Assembly (NCBI RefSeq): GCF_013204845.1
Contig: NZ_JABMKY010000009.1
Span: 124,001-188,000 of the forward strand
From: Paenibacillus qinlingensis
Lineage (GTDB): Bacteria > Bacillota > Bacilli > Paenibacillales > NBRC-103111
Reading direction: 5' to 3'
Length of the DNA: 64,000 bases
A model generated the notes under the pieces. The model ran no database searches, had not been told where the DNA came from, and worked only from the letters and a program-made list of their open reading frames with translations. Below, one piece after another: positions 1-11,100 of this stretch (within the stretch, counting starts at the first letter, position 1; every line of letters starts with the position of its first letter). The translations under genes were made by a program, and so were the position numbers.

Positions 1-72
1 CATACTGACTTTTGGTGCATTCTGATGAGGCTGTACGACCGGATTGGCCTTACTCGTAGCTGTAGGTTGCAT
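1..72 (-). CDS. N-terminal 24 codons of a gene downstream of merR (partial)
   Basis: An ATG at 72-70 opens a reading frame that stays open to the window edge (24 codons, beginning MQPTATSKAN). A strong ribosome site (AAAAGGAG) lies about 10 nt upstream and overlaps the TAA of the MerR gene, so the two genes are translationally linked. The visible residues are polar and Pro/Asn/Gln-rich, as in the cytoplasmic N-terminus of many membrane transporters. MerR genes are often paired with an MFS transporter, but the visible part cannot show the function. The gene continues outside the window. Confidence 0.6.
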   Translation of the reverse strand, partial: MQPTATSKANPVVQPHQNAPKVSM

Positions 73-89
73 GTGCCAGAAGACTCCTT

Positions 90-515
90 TTATGTTGACA
101 TTTTAGTAATACCATCATTGATACGTTTCTGCATATATTCAATTTCTTTCCGAAACTCAGCCATCTTGGAGAGTTTCTGGTCAACCATTTCCATTTGTTT
201 GTCGACCATGACCTTCATCTCCCGCAATTGCGAAAGCTTCTCTTCTGCGGCCTCTGTTTTCCAATAGACTTGCTTTTGTTCGTCCATCTTTTCGCGAATC
301 GCTACGAAGTCTTGAATTTCCATGAGTGAAAATCCAAGAACATCCCGGGCATTCACGATTTGACTCAATCTTTCGATATGTTTGCGGGTATATAAGCGCA
401 TGCCTCCCTCACTACGTTCTGGGGGAAAAAGTACTCCGATTTCCTCGTAGTAACGAATCGTTCGCTTCGTCAATCCGCTCTCTTTGGCCACGTCGTCAAT
501 TTTGAATGTATCCAT
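90..515 (-). CDS. MerR-family transcriptional regulator
   Basis: A 141-aa DNA-binding regulator. Residues 1-70 form the MerR winged helix-turn-helix: the motif TKRTIRYYEEIGVLFPP is the family signature, followed by the MRLY wing and the recognition segment ending in DVLGFSLMEI. Residues 75-135 are a charged, heptad-like dimerisation coiled coil. There is no cysteine cluster or extended effector domain, so a metal sensor or a large BmrR-type drug sensor is unlikely. The short C-terminus resembles small-molecule or stress-responsive MerR proteins. The start has GGGAG 7 nt upstream. A perfect 8+8 palindrome overlaps its own promoter, suggesting autoregulation. The stop codon overlaps the ribosome site of the next gene, which is the likely target. 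Confidence 0.93.
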   Translation of the reverse strand: MDTFKIDDVAKESGLTKRTIRYYEEIGVLFPPERSEGGMRLYTRKHIERLSQIVNARDVLGFSLMEIQDFVAIREKMDEQKQVYWKTEAAEEKLSQLREMKVMVDKQMEMVDQKLSKMAEFRKEIEYMQKRINDGITKMST

Positions 516-556
516 CTGAAAACTCCCTTCAAACCAATTTGTTTCTCGATATCATT

Positions 557-592
557 ATCATATTCCCTTTTAACGTTAACGTCAACGTTAAC
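557..592 (-). promoter_or_regulatory. merR promoter with palindromic operator
   Basis: Reading the minus strand, a TTGACG -35 box (585-580) is separated by 17 nt from a TATGAT -10 box (562-557). The -35 lies inside a palindrome at 575-592, GTTAACGT-N2-ACGTTAAC, with both 8-nt arms perfect. A dyad covering the -35/spacer region is where MerR proteins bind, so this is probably the autoregulatory operator of the MerR operon. Function is inferred from position and symmetry. Confidence 0.6.
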
Positions 593-724
593 TTTTAAAT
601 AATCATATACGTCCCAATATCACAAAACTTATTATGCGCAGTTGCTTGGTTTCTATCCTTTTCCCTCTCTATTCTCCTAGAATAAGTTCTCCAGCGCGGT
701 ATCCGCATCGGATGTGTTAACATA

Positions 725-771
725 AAAAGCATGTTCAATCAATGACTTGTCCATTGATCGAACATGCTTTT
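725..771 (-). terminator. Rho-independent terminator overlapping the end of the HD-domain gene
   Basis: Twenty-nt arms (725-744 and 752-771) pair with a single mismatch around a 7-nt loop. On the minus strand the stem runs into a short T tract. The stop codon of the HD-domain gene (739) lies inside the stem, so its last 11 or so codons are part of the terminator. An A tract on the other side would also allow plus-strand termination. Confidence 0.8.
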
Positions 772-1437
772 CCCTGCCGTATGACCCATTCTTCCTTCTT
801 CGTTCTGTCCGTCAGCCAACGCTTCTTCCGTTATCCTTTTGATGTCAACACGTGAAGCCATCTCATCATTTACCATATCCGGGAGAATTTTAGTTAAAAA
901 GTAATCTACACAAAATAAATGAATGTTTTTGATTTTAATTAGAGCATTTCGATACATAGTAACGAATTCTTTTTCTGTATTTCCCTTTTGAATCTCAGCA
1001 AATGCCTCATACACTTGATCCATCTTATCAGCAACTTCCAAAATCAGTCCTTCTATCGAACCGTCTTTACCTTCTTGTAGTTGTTTATGGAAAGTCTCTT
1101 TAAACTCTATTGGAATATGTTCCTCAATAAAGTTATAGACCATCCCTTCTTCTACTTGTTGTATCAAAAGTCGGAGTTCATGTGACGCATGTTTGACAGG
1201 TGTTTTAATATCTCCAATGAAAATTTCACCATAATCATGAGAGCTGGTAATTTCATAGAGCTTCTTCCAGTTAATTATTGCGCCATTTTTCTCTTCGATG
1301 TCCGCAAGTGTTTTGGCATATTGAACAACTTTCCATGAATGAGCCGCCACACTATGTTCTTCAAATTTGAACTTCCCTGGACAACGTATGATTCTTTCTA
1401 GCTCATTTAAAGACCTAAAATAAGTATGAATGCCCAT
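739..1437 (-). CDS. HD-domain phosphohydrolase, YfbR-like
   Basis: A 232-aa soluble protein of the HD superfamily of metal-dependent phosphohydrolases. The metal ligands are visible in order: the paired His of EEHSVAAHSW (residues 27-34), the HD pair of SSHDYGEIFIGD (about 67-68), and a distal EVADKMDQVYEA acidic motif (about 134-140) where the third Asp of the family lies. YfbR-type members are 5'-nucleotidases acting on deoxynucleoside monophosphates; that substrate is an assumption here. The protein is about 30 residues longer than typical, with a polar C-terminal tail whose codons double as the terminator stem. GGGAG precedes the ATG. The gene is monocistronic, with nothing in the context to refine its role. 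Confidence 0.82.
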   Translation of the reverse strand: MGIHTYFRSLNELERIIRCPGKFKFEEHSVAAHSWKVVQYAKTLADIEEKNGAIINWKKLYEITSSHDYGEIFIGDIKTPVKHASHELRLLIQQVEEGMVYNFIEEHIPIEFKETFHKQLQEGKDGSIEGLILEVADKMDQVYEAFAEIQKGNTEKEFVTMYRNALIKIKNIHLFCVDYFLTKILPDMVNDEMASRVDIKRITEEALADGQNEEGRMGHTAGKSMFDQWTSH

Positions 1438-1542
1438 AGTTGTAATCTCCCTGTTTGTATATTCGGGTCCCTTTTTATAGTATACAAGCTGCCTGTTAAT
1501 GGGGGATTAAAACTAACTCGTACAATTGTTAACATATGCAAC

Positions 1543-1575
1543 AAAAAGGCGCTCACTTAGAAAGTGAACGTTTTT
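1543..1575 (-). terminator. Bidirectional terminator after the CheY-like gene
   Basis: AAAAAGGCGCTCACTT and AAGTGAACGTTTTT form an imperfect stem with a 3-nt loop, flanked by A and T tracts. It lies 14 nt past the stop of the CheY-like gene (minus strand). Confidence 0.7.
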
Positions 1576-1588
1576 GACTAACAATTCT

Positions 1589-1960
1589 CTAGTTATATCT
1601 GGATAGAAGCACACGATCCACCGCCTCCACAATTCTTTCATTGTTAAATGGCTTCACCAGAAAATCTTTGGCACCAGCACGTATGGAATCGAGTACCATT
1701 TGCTGCTGACCCATGGCTGAACACATGATGATATTTGCCAGAGGATCGAACTTCATAATTTCCTTCAACGCCGATATCCCATCCATCTCGGGCATTGTAA
1801 TATCCATAGTCACTAAGTCTGGTTTATATCGCTTATACAATTGTATCGCTTCTCGCCCATTACTGCCTTCTGCCACAATCTCGTGACCGAGGGAGCTCAA
1901 GTAATCTTTTAACAGTGCTCTCATAAAGGCAGCATCATCGATAATCATGATTCTTTTCAT
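1589..1960 (-). CDS. Single-domain CheY-like response regulator
   Basis: A 123-aa stand-alone receiver domain with no output domain. The acidic pocket is D8/D9 (MIIDDAAFMR), the phospho-acceptor is D53 (LVTMDITMPEMDG), the conserved Ser is in MCSAMGQQ, and the Lys is in the KPF motif near residue 104. The sequence is very close to chemotaxis CheY of Bacillales, but no flagellar or chemotaxis gene is present. It lies just beyond the giant surface-protein operon, and its promoter carries the same direct-repeat element as that operon and the kinase gene upstream. It is therefore probably a co-regulated phosphate sink or a motility/adhesion switch; that role is inferred. GGGGAG precedes the ATG. 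Confidence 0.92.
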   Translation of the reverse strand: MKRIMIIDDAAFMRALLKDYLSSLGHEIVAEGSNGREAIQLYKRYKPDLVTMDITMPEMDGISALKEIMKFDPLANIIMCSAMGQQQMVLDSIRAGAKDFLVKPFNNERIVEAVDRVLLSRYN

Positions 1961-2016
1961 GGGACGTACTCTCCCCTTTCAACGGTTAGGATCAAAATGA
2001 TTCAATCTATGTCCCC

Positions 2017-2049
2017 ATTGTAGCAATGGCTTCTCTCAAAATTCTCACA
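2017..2049 (-). promoter_or_regulatory. Activator-type promoter of the CheY-like gene (shared direct-repeat element)
   Basis: On the minus strand TGTGAG (2049-2044), 5 nt, TGAGAG (2038-2033), 10 nt, then TACAAT (2022-2017) as a -10 box. No -35 consensus is present; the direct repeats occupy its place. Repeat spacing (11 nt) and distance to the -10 (10 nt) are identical at 25292-25324 and 29653-29685. The first 18 nt match the 25.3-kb site exactly. Confidence 0.65.
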
Positions 2050-2090
2050 TGCTTCCAAATCCTGTCGAATAGTTAGCCTACGATGTTCAA

Positions 2091-2140
2091 AAAAAAGACA
2101 GCCGAGGCCTGGAATCCTAAGATTCCAAGGTCCGACCGTC
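2091..2140 (-). terminator. Terminator of the giant surface-protein operon
   Basis: On the minus strand a long stem (core CCTTGGAATC paired with GATTCCAGG, extended by GACGGTCGG/CTCGGCTGTC-type pairing) is followed by eight T residues. It starts 20 nt after the stop codon of the 3134-aa protein and separates the operon from the promoter of the CheY-like gene. Confidence 0.75.
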
Positions 2141-2160
2141 CATTCATCCGATTTTGTTAT

Positions 2161-5100
2161 CTAAAAGATTGTTTCATTCAAACCGGATCTTTTCAATAAT
2201 TTCTGAATAATCGTCGCTACTTCAGCCCGTGTCATGTTGTCATCGGGTGCCATCATGCCTTCGGCCCTTCCAGAAACGAGCCCCAGTTTCATGCTTACCG
2301 CTATGCCGGATTTAGCATACCCATCAATACGTGAACTATCTGCAAAAATGGCTAACAACTGATCTGCTTCATCTGCAGCAAGTGTTGTTTCTAGGCCAAC
2401 TAATTGTACGGCTCTACCTATGATTGTCATCACTTGCTCACGTGAAATGGCGTCCATGGAGCCAAATTCGCCATTCTCATATCCAGAAACGAGACCATAA
2501 TGCGCAGCTGCTTGAAGGTACGGTGCATACCAATCCGAAGTATGGACATCCAAGTAAGATTGGCTATCAGCGGCAGTCTTAAGACCTAGCGCTTTGACAA
2601 CAATTGCTGCAAACTCCGCACGAGTAACCTCTCGGTCTGGCTCAAATCGATTTTTACCCACACCACCCAGAATCATGCGCGCTCCCATATCATTAATCGT
2701 TTCTTGTGCCCAGTGCGCTGTCACATCCGTAAATGATACTGGATTTGAGATCAATGCATAGTCACCACCACTGGATAGTGTCCGAATAACCGCATAGTAG
2801 TTTCCACCAACACGGCGGATTAGAGTTGGGATATGACGAATGGTGCCATCCCGATCCACCACGACGCCAGTAGAGAGTTTACGTGCCTCTGCTTCGCTAG
2901 TTAAACGTACCATTCTTTCCACAAAGCTGTTGAACTCGTCTAGTTCATAGCTCTTATCGTCATGCATGTACGTCACCTTAAAGCTTACTGGTGATGCCAA
3001 TAACGAGTATCCACCTGTTGCCGCCGCGCGATTTAGAAGCTTTATGTGCTCTTCTTCAACTGCTCTCATTTCAATGCGTACTTTAATATCTTTTAAAGGA
3101 ATCGAGCTGCCGAGTTTCTCAGAAATTTGCTTCACCTGGAATTCCTGTGCGGGGATTCTGTAGCTAGCTGTTCCTGCATCTACTTTAAGATCAGCTTGCT
3201 TGTTCGCCATCTTCTGGAGCATCTCGGCACTCAGTTCACCGATCGCAATGTCAGCGCGGTTATTAAACACAAGTGTAATTTCTGTATGTTCTCTTGCTTG
3301 TTCTAGCAATTTGCTCATAGCTTGCTCATTGACTGTTATTGTTGACGTGACAACAGATCCATTCGTCAGAATGGCTTCGATTCCTGCTGACTCTGCTTTA
3401 CCATTGACGAGAACTTCGACAGTCGAACCTGCCTGTGGTGGTGCGAAGCCACCACCGCCGCCTGCAGCAACGGGGACCATTTTTTTATAGGTCGCCGAGA
3501 AGGCCTCGCTGTTGTTTTTCCCATCAACACTTGTAATGGCTTTGATCGTTGTTGTCGCGTTAAGCGTAATCGCTTGACTAAATACCAGTGAATTCTCGGA
3601 AGGAGTACTGCCGTCCAACGTGTAGTAGATCGTCCCGCTAAGTTCAGTAGTAGCAAGCGACACATCTATTTTCTCTTTAAATTCAACGGAAGAGCCAGTA
3701 CCAGTAGGCTTTGAAGCTGTTGCTGCGTATAAGACTGGCTTCTTGTTAATTGTCACACTCCGTCTCCCGCCATTCTTTGAGGCGGTAAGTACCGTTTGTT
3801 GGGCACGCTCGTCTATCGTCCATTCCAAAGCCGAATCGATGGTATGCGAGTAGCTGCCCGTTACGCGATACGCCGTATCACCTGATTTCAACATAACAGC
3901 CACCGTTGATAAATCGCTATCTTTCGAATTGATATTTCGTGTGAGCTGAGGATAGTAGCCCGTTTTGGCTCCCCAAATCGATGGTTCTAACCCAATAGGC
4001 AATACAGCTTTCACCAGCTCTTTCGTTTGCATCGCTGCGGCCTTGCCTACATCTGTCGAGATCGCATATCCTGTATCATCCACATAAGCAATTCTCGATT
4101 GAAGCATCTGCTCATCGTAGTAATTGTTGAGAAGTGTCGTTCGCTGACCAATTTGCCCAGCTATACCGCCAATGAAGGATTTCCCTTTGACGAGGTATCC
4201 CTCCAAGTTGGCAGAGATTTGGCCGCTATTCACCGTATTGGTCAGGGCACCTTCCGGTGCGTAGCCAGCAATCCCGCCCGCTCTAGCCATTGTCTTTCCG
4301 CTTGCGGTCACTGCGCCCGAATTATAGCTGTCTGCAATGACGCCATCGTTCTCGCCTGCCAGTCCGCCAGCGCTTGGAGCATCACCGATGATCGTTACAT
4401 CCGCATACGAGAAGCTTTGCGTTATCGAAGCACCAGCCCTATTAAGACCAACTACGCCGCCGCTGTAAGAACCGTTCGCTGTAAGAGAACCATACACAGC
4501 TGCACCTTGGATCGTACCTGCATTTACGCCTGATATTCCACCTACATCGCTTGTTCCTGTGATATCTACACCCGAGGCGCTTACTTGATTCATTGTCCCG
4601 TTATTTACACCAGCTAGGCTGCCAATTTGATCCCCAAAACCTTGCATGTTGGAGTTGCTCACGGATACATTCGATATCATCGCACCAACATGATTTGTTC
4701 CGACAGCAATACCCGTATGGGTGCCACCGATTACTGTAGCATGGTCAAATGTCACATTGGCAAGTCTGCCATGAAGATTTGAAATGAAGCCATAATTGTC
4801 ATATGCGTCCGCCAAGTAAGTAAGGCCGGATATGACGTGATTCTCCCCGTCAAATTCACCGCCATAGGAGGCGAACGGTGTCCACAATCGATTCAGTAGA
4901 TCTACGTCAGTACGTAGTGCTATTCGTTGAATATCAGGTTGACTTGTCGCTGCCCGATCAAACCACTTATAGAATTCCAACTCATTATTAAGCATCACAA
5001 GCCCTGCCAACTGCGCAGCACTTGCTGCTGTAAACTGTGGATCACCTTTCATCTGAGCCTGTAAGAAAGTTACATCAGGTGCAAAGCTCCAATTCGTTAC

Positions 5101-8100
5101 ATCGACTAACACTGGTGCATTGCGATTGATGCCATCTACATAACTCCAGGTTGCATCATTCGTGGAGAAATGCCAGTTGGGAAGCTTGTTGTGATTCGAA
5201 AAGTCAGCAAGCTTTACGTTCGCTGCTTGGCCACTGCTAGTATCGTATTTGATTGGTGTTAAGTTACCCATATAGTAGGCATTTGCTATTACACCATCTC
5301 TGAAATTGTACCCAATCAACGCGCCCATATAAGAGTTGGCTCCGCCGGCTTGCGCGGAAATCGTAGTTACGTTCGCATAGACTCGTGTCAAACTTCCGTC
5401 ATTATACCCCGTGAAGCCTCCCGCATAAGATCGGGTAGCTCCGCTTGAGCCTAGCGCAGTTACCGACACTTGCAATGCGTACGCATCCTCGATCACTCCG
5501 CCTCGGTTAATAACCCCAGCAAACCCTCCTGCTCTTGCATCAAATGCCGTATTCGCCACGCTGCCCGAAGCGTAAGCTTCCCGCAGGGTATACGCATTGA
5601 CCGAGCCAGCGAAGCCGCCAGTGAATGCGCCCGCTTTTCCGCTCACGTTAACAGCACCTTCCGCATAAACTCGCTTCATGGACCCCGGAGTGCTATCGCC
5701 CAACAGTCCAGCAAAGCCCCCTGCGTAGATGGTATTGTACGGATTCGTGCTCTGTACCTGAATGGGCAGGTTGGAAGAGACATTTTGCATGTCAGTCCCA
5801 TCTGCCATCCCCACAACACCCCCAACATGGGTTGCCGTAGGTACGCGATCCACCGTGATACTATCACCTATCGCCAATTGCTCACGTTGAAGGGATTCAG
5901 CCCGTCCATAAGCGATTTTACCGCCATGGGCTCGGCCAACAATCCCGCCGATGCTGTACTCACTGCTCAGTTTCGCTTCAATTCCGCTTGTTACGCTCGT
6001 ATTCACAATGTAACCGGAGCTAAAACCAACTACACCGCCGAGCGTTGCCGTTTTCACGCCTGTTACACGTAGATCCGCTTCGGAAGTTGAATTGTAGATC
6101 GATGCCGTTAAGAGCTGTCCTGCAATCGTACCTGCCTTTACTTGTGCTTGCTGATTGAAACCTGTGACTTCGATCAGGGTATCTCGCACGTTTGCTCCAT
6201 ACACTCCTGGATAAAACGGAATCAAGTAACCGAAATCCAGCGCGGTATCCCCATGCGAAGATTCAGCAATCCCAACAACGCCGCCAATGCTATTCTCTCC
6301 CATAGTCACCGCTACGCCAATGGTTGGAGATACTTGCGGCTGATAAATAATTGAATCGACACTGTGACCCGCAATCCCGCCAACGATGGCATCCTTGCCC
6401 GCTGCGCGCAGCGCGCCTTCGAAGGCCAAATCTTTCGCCGCCGCATTGGTCAACACGCCAACGATACCCCCTAGGGTACTGGTGTCGCCAATGGAGAAGT
6501 GAACCCCCTTCACAGAAACCCCGTCCATATCCCATGCAGCAATGCCTCTACCGATTTTATTACCTACAAGACCGCCGACAATTCCATTACCTTGGATATT
6601 AACACCGTCTATCGTATTCACGGCACGAACAGAGGCCACCTTAATGACCTGATCACGGCCTGAACGACCCATTGCACCGCCTAGAATGGACTGTCCTTTA
6701 ATCTTCCCGTCGGTCAAGGCAACGGTTAATTCATCGCTGGTGCCTGACAAGTAGTCACCTACTAAGCCGCCGGTTATCCCACCTGTCCCTGTAGTTTGAA
6801 CCGCGGAATGCGCCGTAATCGCGATGGCTAACTGTGATGAATTCCCTGTCAATCGGCCGAATGCGCCGCCGACAATGGCGTTCTCACCGGTTGCCTCGAT
6901 TGTGCCACTCGTTAACGTTACACGCCCTTCGGTAACATCCGAGGCGTTGTCTCCTACTAGACCACCAAGCGTCGCCGTATTCACTGCGCTCGTCACGCTG
7001 CTCCCGCCTTGGATCACAAGCGTAAGATGACTAATCGTGCCTGTATTTTTGCCCAAAATACCACCCACAACAGAGCCGTTTGCCACTTTCGCCGCCTTAT
7101 CCAGTGTAACCTGAATATGTGAGACACTGCCTTTGTTCGTACCCGCCAAGGAACCTACATTCTGACTGCCCGTCACGCCTACCGGCTCAAGATCTATATC
7201 CTGCAGAGTCGCATATCCACCGATAACACCGAACAGACCGGCATCCGAATCGGTTGTGACTTGAAGACCGCTAATCAACTTGCGATTGCCTATGAACGTG
7301 CCTTCAAAAGCATGCTGCTCGGTATGCCCAATAGGTGTCCACTGATTCGATTGCAGATGAATGGGACTTGTTAACTCAATTTCTCTGCCTTTAAAATTGA
7401 AAGGCTCTACACCCGTGATCGTACCATTCACGATGCCAGCAAGTCCTGCGAGATCCGCCTCGGTTTGAATGACAAACCGCAATGCTGACGGTTTCTTTGT
7501 ATACCAATTGATATTCATATTGACTTGGTTGCCGCTTCCGCCGTTGCCTCCACCAGTCCCACCCGTAGTGCCACCACTGTTTGCAGTCAGATTAAGCTCT
7601 GGATATGGATATTCCGCGTTGAGCGAACCGTATCGCCATGAGGTATCATTGAACGTCCAGCCTGACAACGCCGGGAAGGTCGAACGATTCGCAAGCGATT
7701 CCGCAAGGATCGGGCTGAGACGAGCATACATATTTAGTTCATAATACGTGCCACCGTCAAAATCCAACAACCCGCTGTTCAGCGATTGGTTCTCATCCTT
7801 CACATAATACGTATTGTCTATGAGCTCCTTGCTCGCATTGTCATAATAACCGGCAAAGCCGCCCGCGAATGCGCCGTGGTTCGCACTCACTTGACCCGCC
7901 GAATAACTGCCTTTCACAGTGCCTGCTTTCAGAAGTCCCACCAGACCGCCTGCATAGGCATCCGAGGCATTCGCCGAGACTTCCTTGGCCGCATAGGAAT
8001 TCTTGATCGTTCCTGAATTTCCACCGACTAGGCCACCGACGTAAGTGTAACTGCCGTTCGCTGTCACTTTCGATGAAGTAAAGCTCTTGTCTACGTTGCC

Positions 8101-11100
8101 GTTGTTCTTCCCAATCAAGCCCCCTACAAGCGCGTAATTACCACTCGTGCCAACCGCATCTCCCTTCAAGTCGGACTCGATGTAGGAAGCGATCACGTTG
8201 CCGCTATTTTCACCGACAAGTCCGCCTGTGACGGCTGATGTGCCGCTGACATTAAGAAGCGCATTGGAATACGTGTAATATACAGTTCCTGTATTTTTAC
8301 CGATCAGACCGCCAACGACGCTGAGGTTCCCATCTGAGGTGATAGGGAGTTTTTCCGCAATGCTGTTGTTCGCCAGGACACTTCGGTTTTCTCCAATCAT
8401 CCCGCCTGTGGTCGCGGACGGAGCGTGTACGATCAATTTGCCCAAAATACGGCTGTTCTGCACTGTACTGACGGCTCTTTCTATCGCAGTCGCATCCGTT
8501 TGCCCGCTTCTTGCATCGTTAAGGCCGATCATGCCGCCGATCGTAGCGTTAGCCGCCGATGCCGGCGCGTTGATAGCAAGTGAATCCAAGAAGTTCTGAT
8601 TCAACAACGCCGTCTCCGTGCCTTTGTTATAACCCGTCAAGCCGCCAACGACGGCAAGTGGACCCTTGGGCGTCAAGTTGATGAATTGACCAAAGATCTT
8701 TTCTATCTTAGACTCGATATTCGTACCAACCAATCCACTTACATAAACACCGCTTGCACTACTGTCTACAACGAGCATCAAATTTTCCACGTTAAGGTGG
8801 TCAGATGTACTGCCCGTCACGGTGACACGCTCCGCATGACCGACCAAACCACCGCCATGCGATTGGCTGCCATAGATGTTCAGCACGACATAGTCAGGCA
8901 AAACGCCCCGCGTATAAGACTGTGTAATTGAAGCATCCTTGATCTGCCCGACTAATCCGCCAACCATTGAACCCGTTCCGCGAATGGTTAAAACAGGACT
9001 TTCAGCAACGACGCTTTGCAGCCATGTTTTGTCGCTGCTGCCGACAATCCCGCCGACTTTGGCACCGTTTGCTGAGCTCGTAGTCGCAATGGTAAGACCA
9101 CTCACATTGGCGTATGTTCCATTGCCTTGAATGACGCTGTCTTTCGCAGCACCGGCAAGTCCGCCGATCGCGTTGTTAGCGCCTTTCACCGTAATGGCAA
9201 CGTTGCTCGCCGTTAATCCCGTCAAATCACCTTGATTACTCCCGGTAATTCCGCCCAAACGGGCGTCGTCACCTTTGGCATCGATAGTTACGCCCGTCAC
9301 TTCCTGCACATAGCCGCCAATCAGATTGGCGCTGTTATCCCCAACGACGCCGCCCACCTTACTAGCAGCGCCATCGTTAGTTAACGTTACGTCATGTACA
9401 GTAATGGCTGACGATATACCGCCTAACGTAACACTGGCAGACGCTGCCCCCGCAACACCGCCAACGCTGGCGTGATCTGCACCAAGCGCGGCACTCACCG
9501 TGATCTTGTTCACCGTCGCGCTGCCAATCAAGAGTGCCCCATCATCTGCGCCTACGATACCTCCCACAGCGGTGTTGCTAGCAGTTGTAGTAATCGTAAC
9601 GGTGCGATGATCCGCTGCGTCCACTTTTCCAACAAGTGCACCCGTAATCGAACCTTTCGCTCGCCCAACTAAACCTCCTGCATATCCATCTGCACCATTG
9701 GATTGGATGTCCAGCCATTGCATCGTCGTCGACGAAACCGTTCCATTCACATATCCTGCGACACCACCGATACGCCCTTCAGAAGCTACCTTAGCGAAGT
9801 TTTCAGCCGTGCCTCCAACGGTTGCATCCGTGATCGTACCGCCATCCACATACCCCGCGATCCCGCCAGTGTTCGCTCCCTTGCCACCGCCAGTCACGCT
9901 CAACTGACCTTGAAAAACCGGGCTTGTGATGGTGCTGTCCACACCATAGTAGCCGACAATACCGCCCGTATAGACGGCGCTGTCTTCACTAGATGAAGCT
10001 GCGGTTACCGTTATGTTGTTAGCAAACGCTTCGTTACTCATCGCTGTATCGCTGCCGGATACAACACCTACATAGCCGCCTGTATAAAGCTTGTGCGATC
10101 CGCTGACAGCAATATCCCCTAAGCTTTGCACATTATTCGCAGCTTTGACGTACGCTTTGTTGGCTACAATTCCACCTGTATACACCTCCGAAACGCCGGC
10201 TACACGGATGGTTCCGCTATTCAAATAAGCGCTATTAGCCGTGTTCAAGAACATCACTCGGTTTCCAGCAAAGCCAACTAGTCCGCCCGTATAGATACGA
10301 TCACCAGTTCCTGTCACTTGTAGGGAAGCCGTGTTCTTAGCGGCATTGACGAACGTCACATTGCCGCCCGTTTTACCGACAATTCCACCTGTGTACAGTT
10401 CTTCTTCACCGCTGACGATGATCGGCACGGCATTCGTAAAGTTGTGTCCTAGCGTCAAATCCCCATATACAATCCCGGTAACACCCCCTGTAATAACAGA
10501 GGAACCGGCTTGATTCGTAATCGTGCCTGATTGCGTAAAGGGAACGTCCAAATTCATATTTTGCTCAAAAGAACCTACTAATCCACCGGCAATTGAGCCT
10601 TTGGAGTCAGGTGCAAGTACGTTAATATTCCCAAGATTCGAAGTTAACTTTGAAAAAGTAACTGCCGATCCGGCCTCTACTCTGCCCACAATACCACCGA
10701 CGATAGAGTTCTTGTTGTTCGTGGCCGTAATGAGACCGAGGTTCCGGATAACCGTGTCTTCATCCTTCATGAGCAGCGAAGAGCTGGCAAGGCCGACAAG
10801 GCCGCCGGCATTGGCTTGATAGACGCTATTCGATACGGTAACTGCGCCCGTATTTTCGTTTTTTTTCAACGTGAGACTGGGTCCTCCGGTTGAAGCAGCG
10901 ACGATCCCCCCAGCAATTCCTGTGGTTGAACCATTCACGCTGACAGCTGCTGTATTAACGGTGTTGGAGATCAACCCAGTGCCGCTTCCAACTATTCCAC
11001 CGACATAAGCTTCTTTCGTTGACGTGACACGGATTTGTGCAGCATTCGTTACGTTATATACGATACTGTTTTGATCCATGAATCCTGCGATTGCCCCGAC

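Noticed and set aside
4027..4533. Long plus-strand open frames opposite the giant genes (also 5470-6072, 21332-22012 and others)
   Set aside because: They lie antisense to clearly coding, domain-bearing genes, have no ribosome sites, and their residue composition (Arg/Cys/His-rich) is typical of complementary-frame shadows of Gly-rich repeats.
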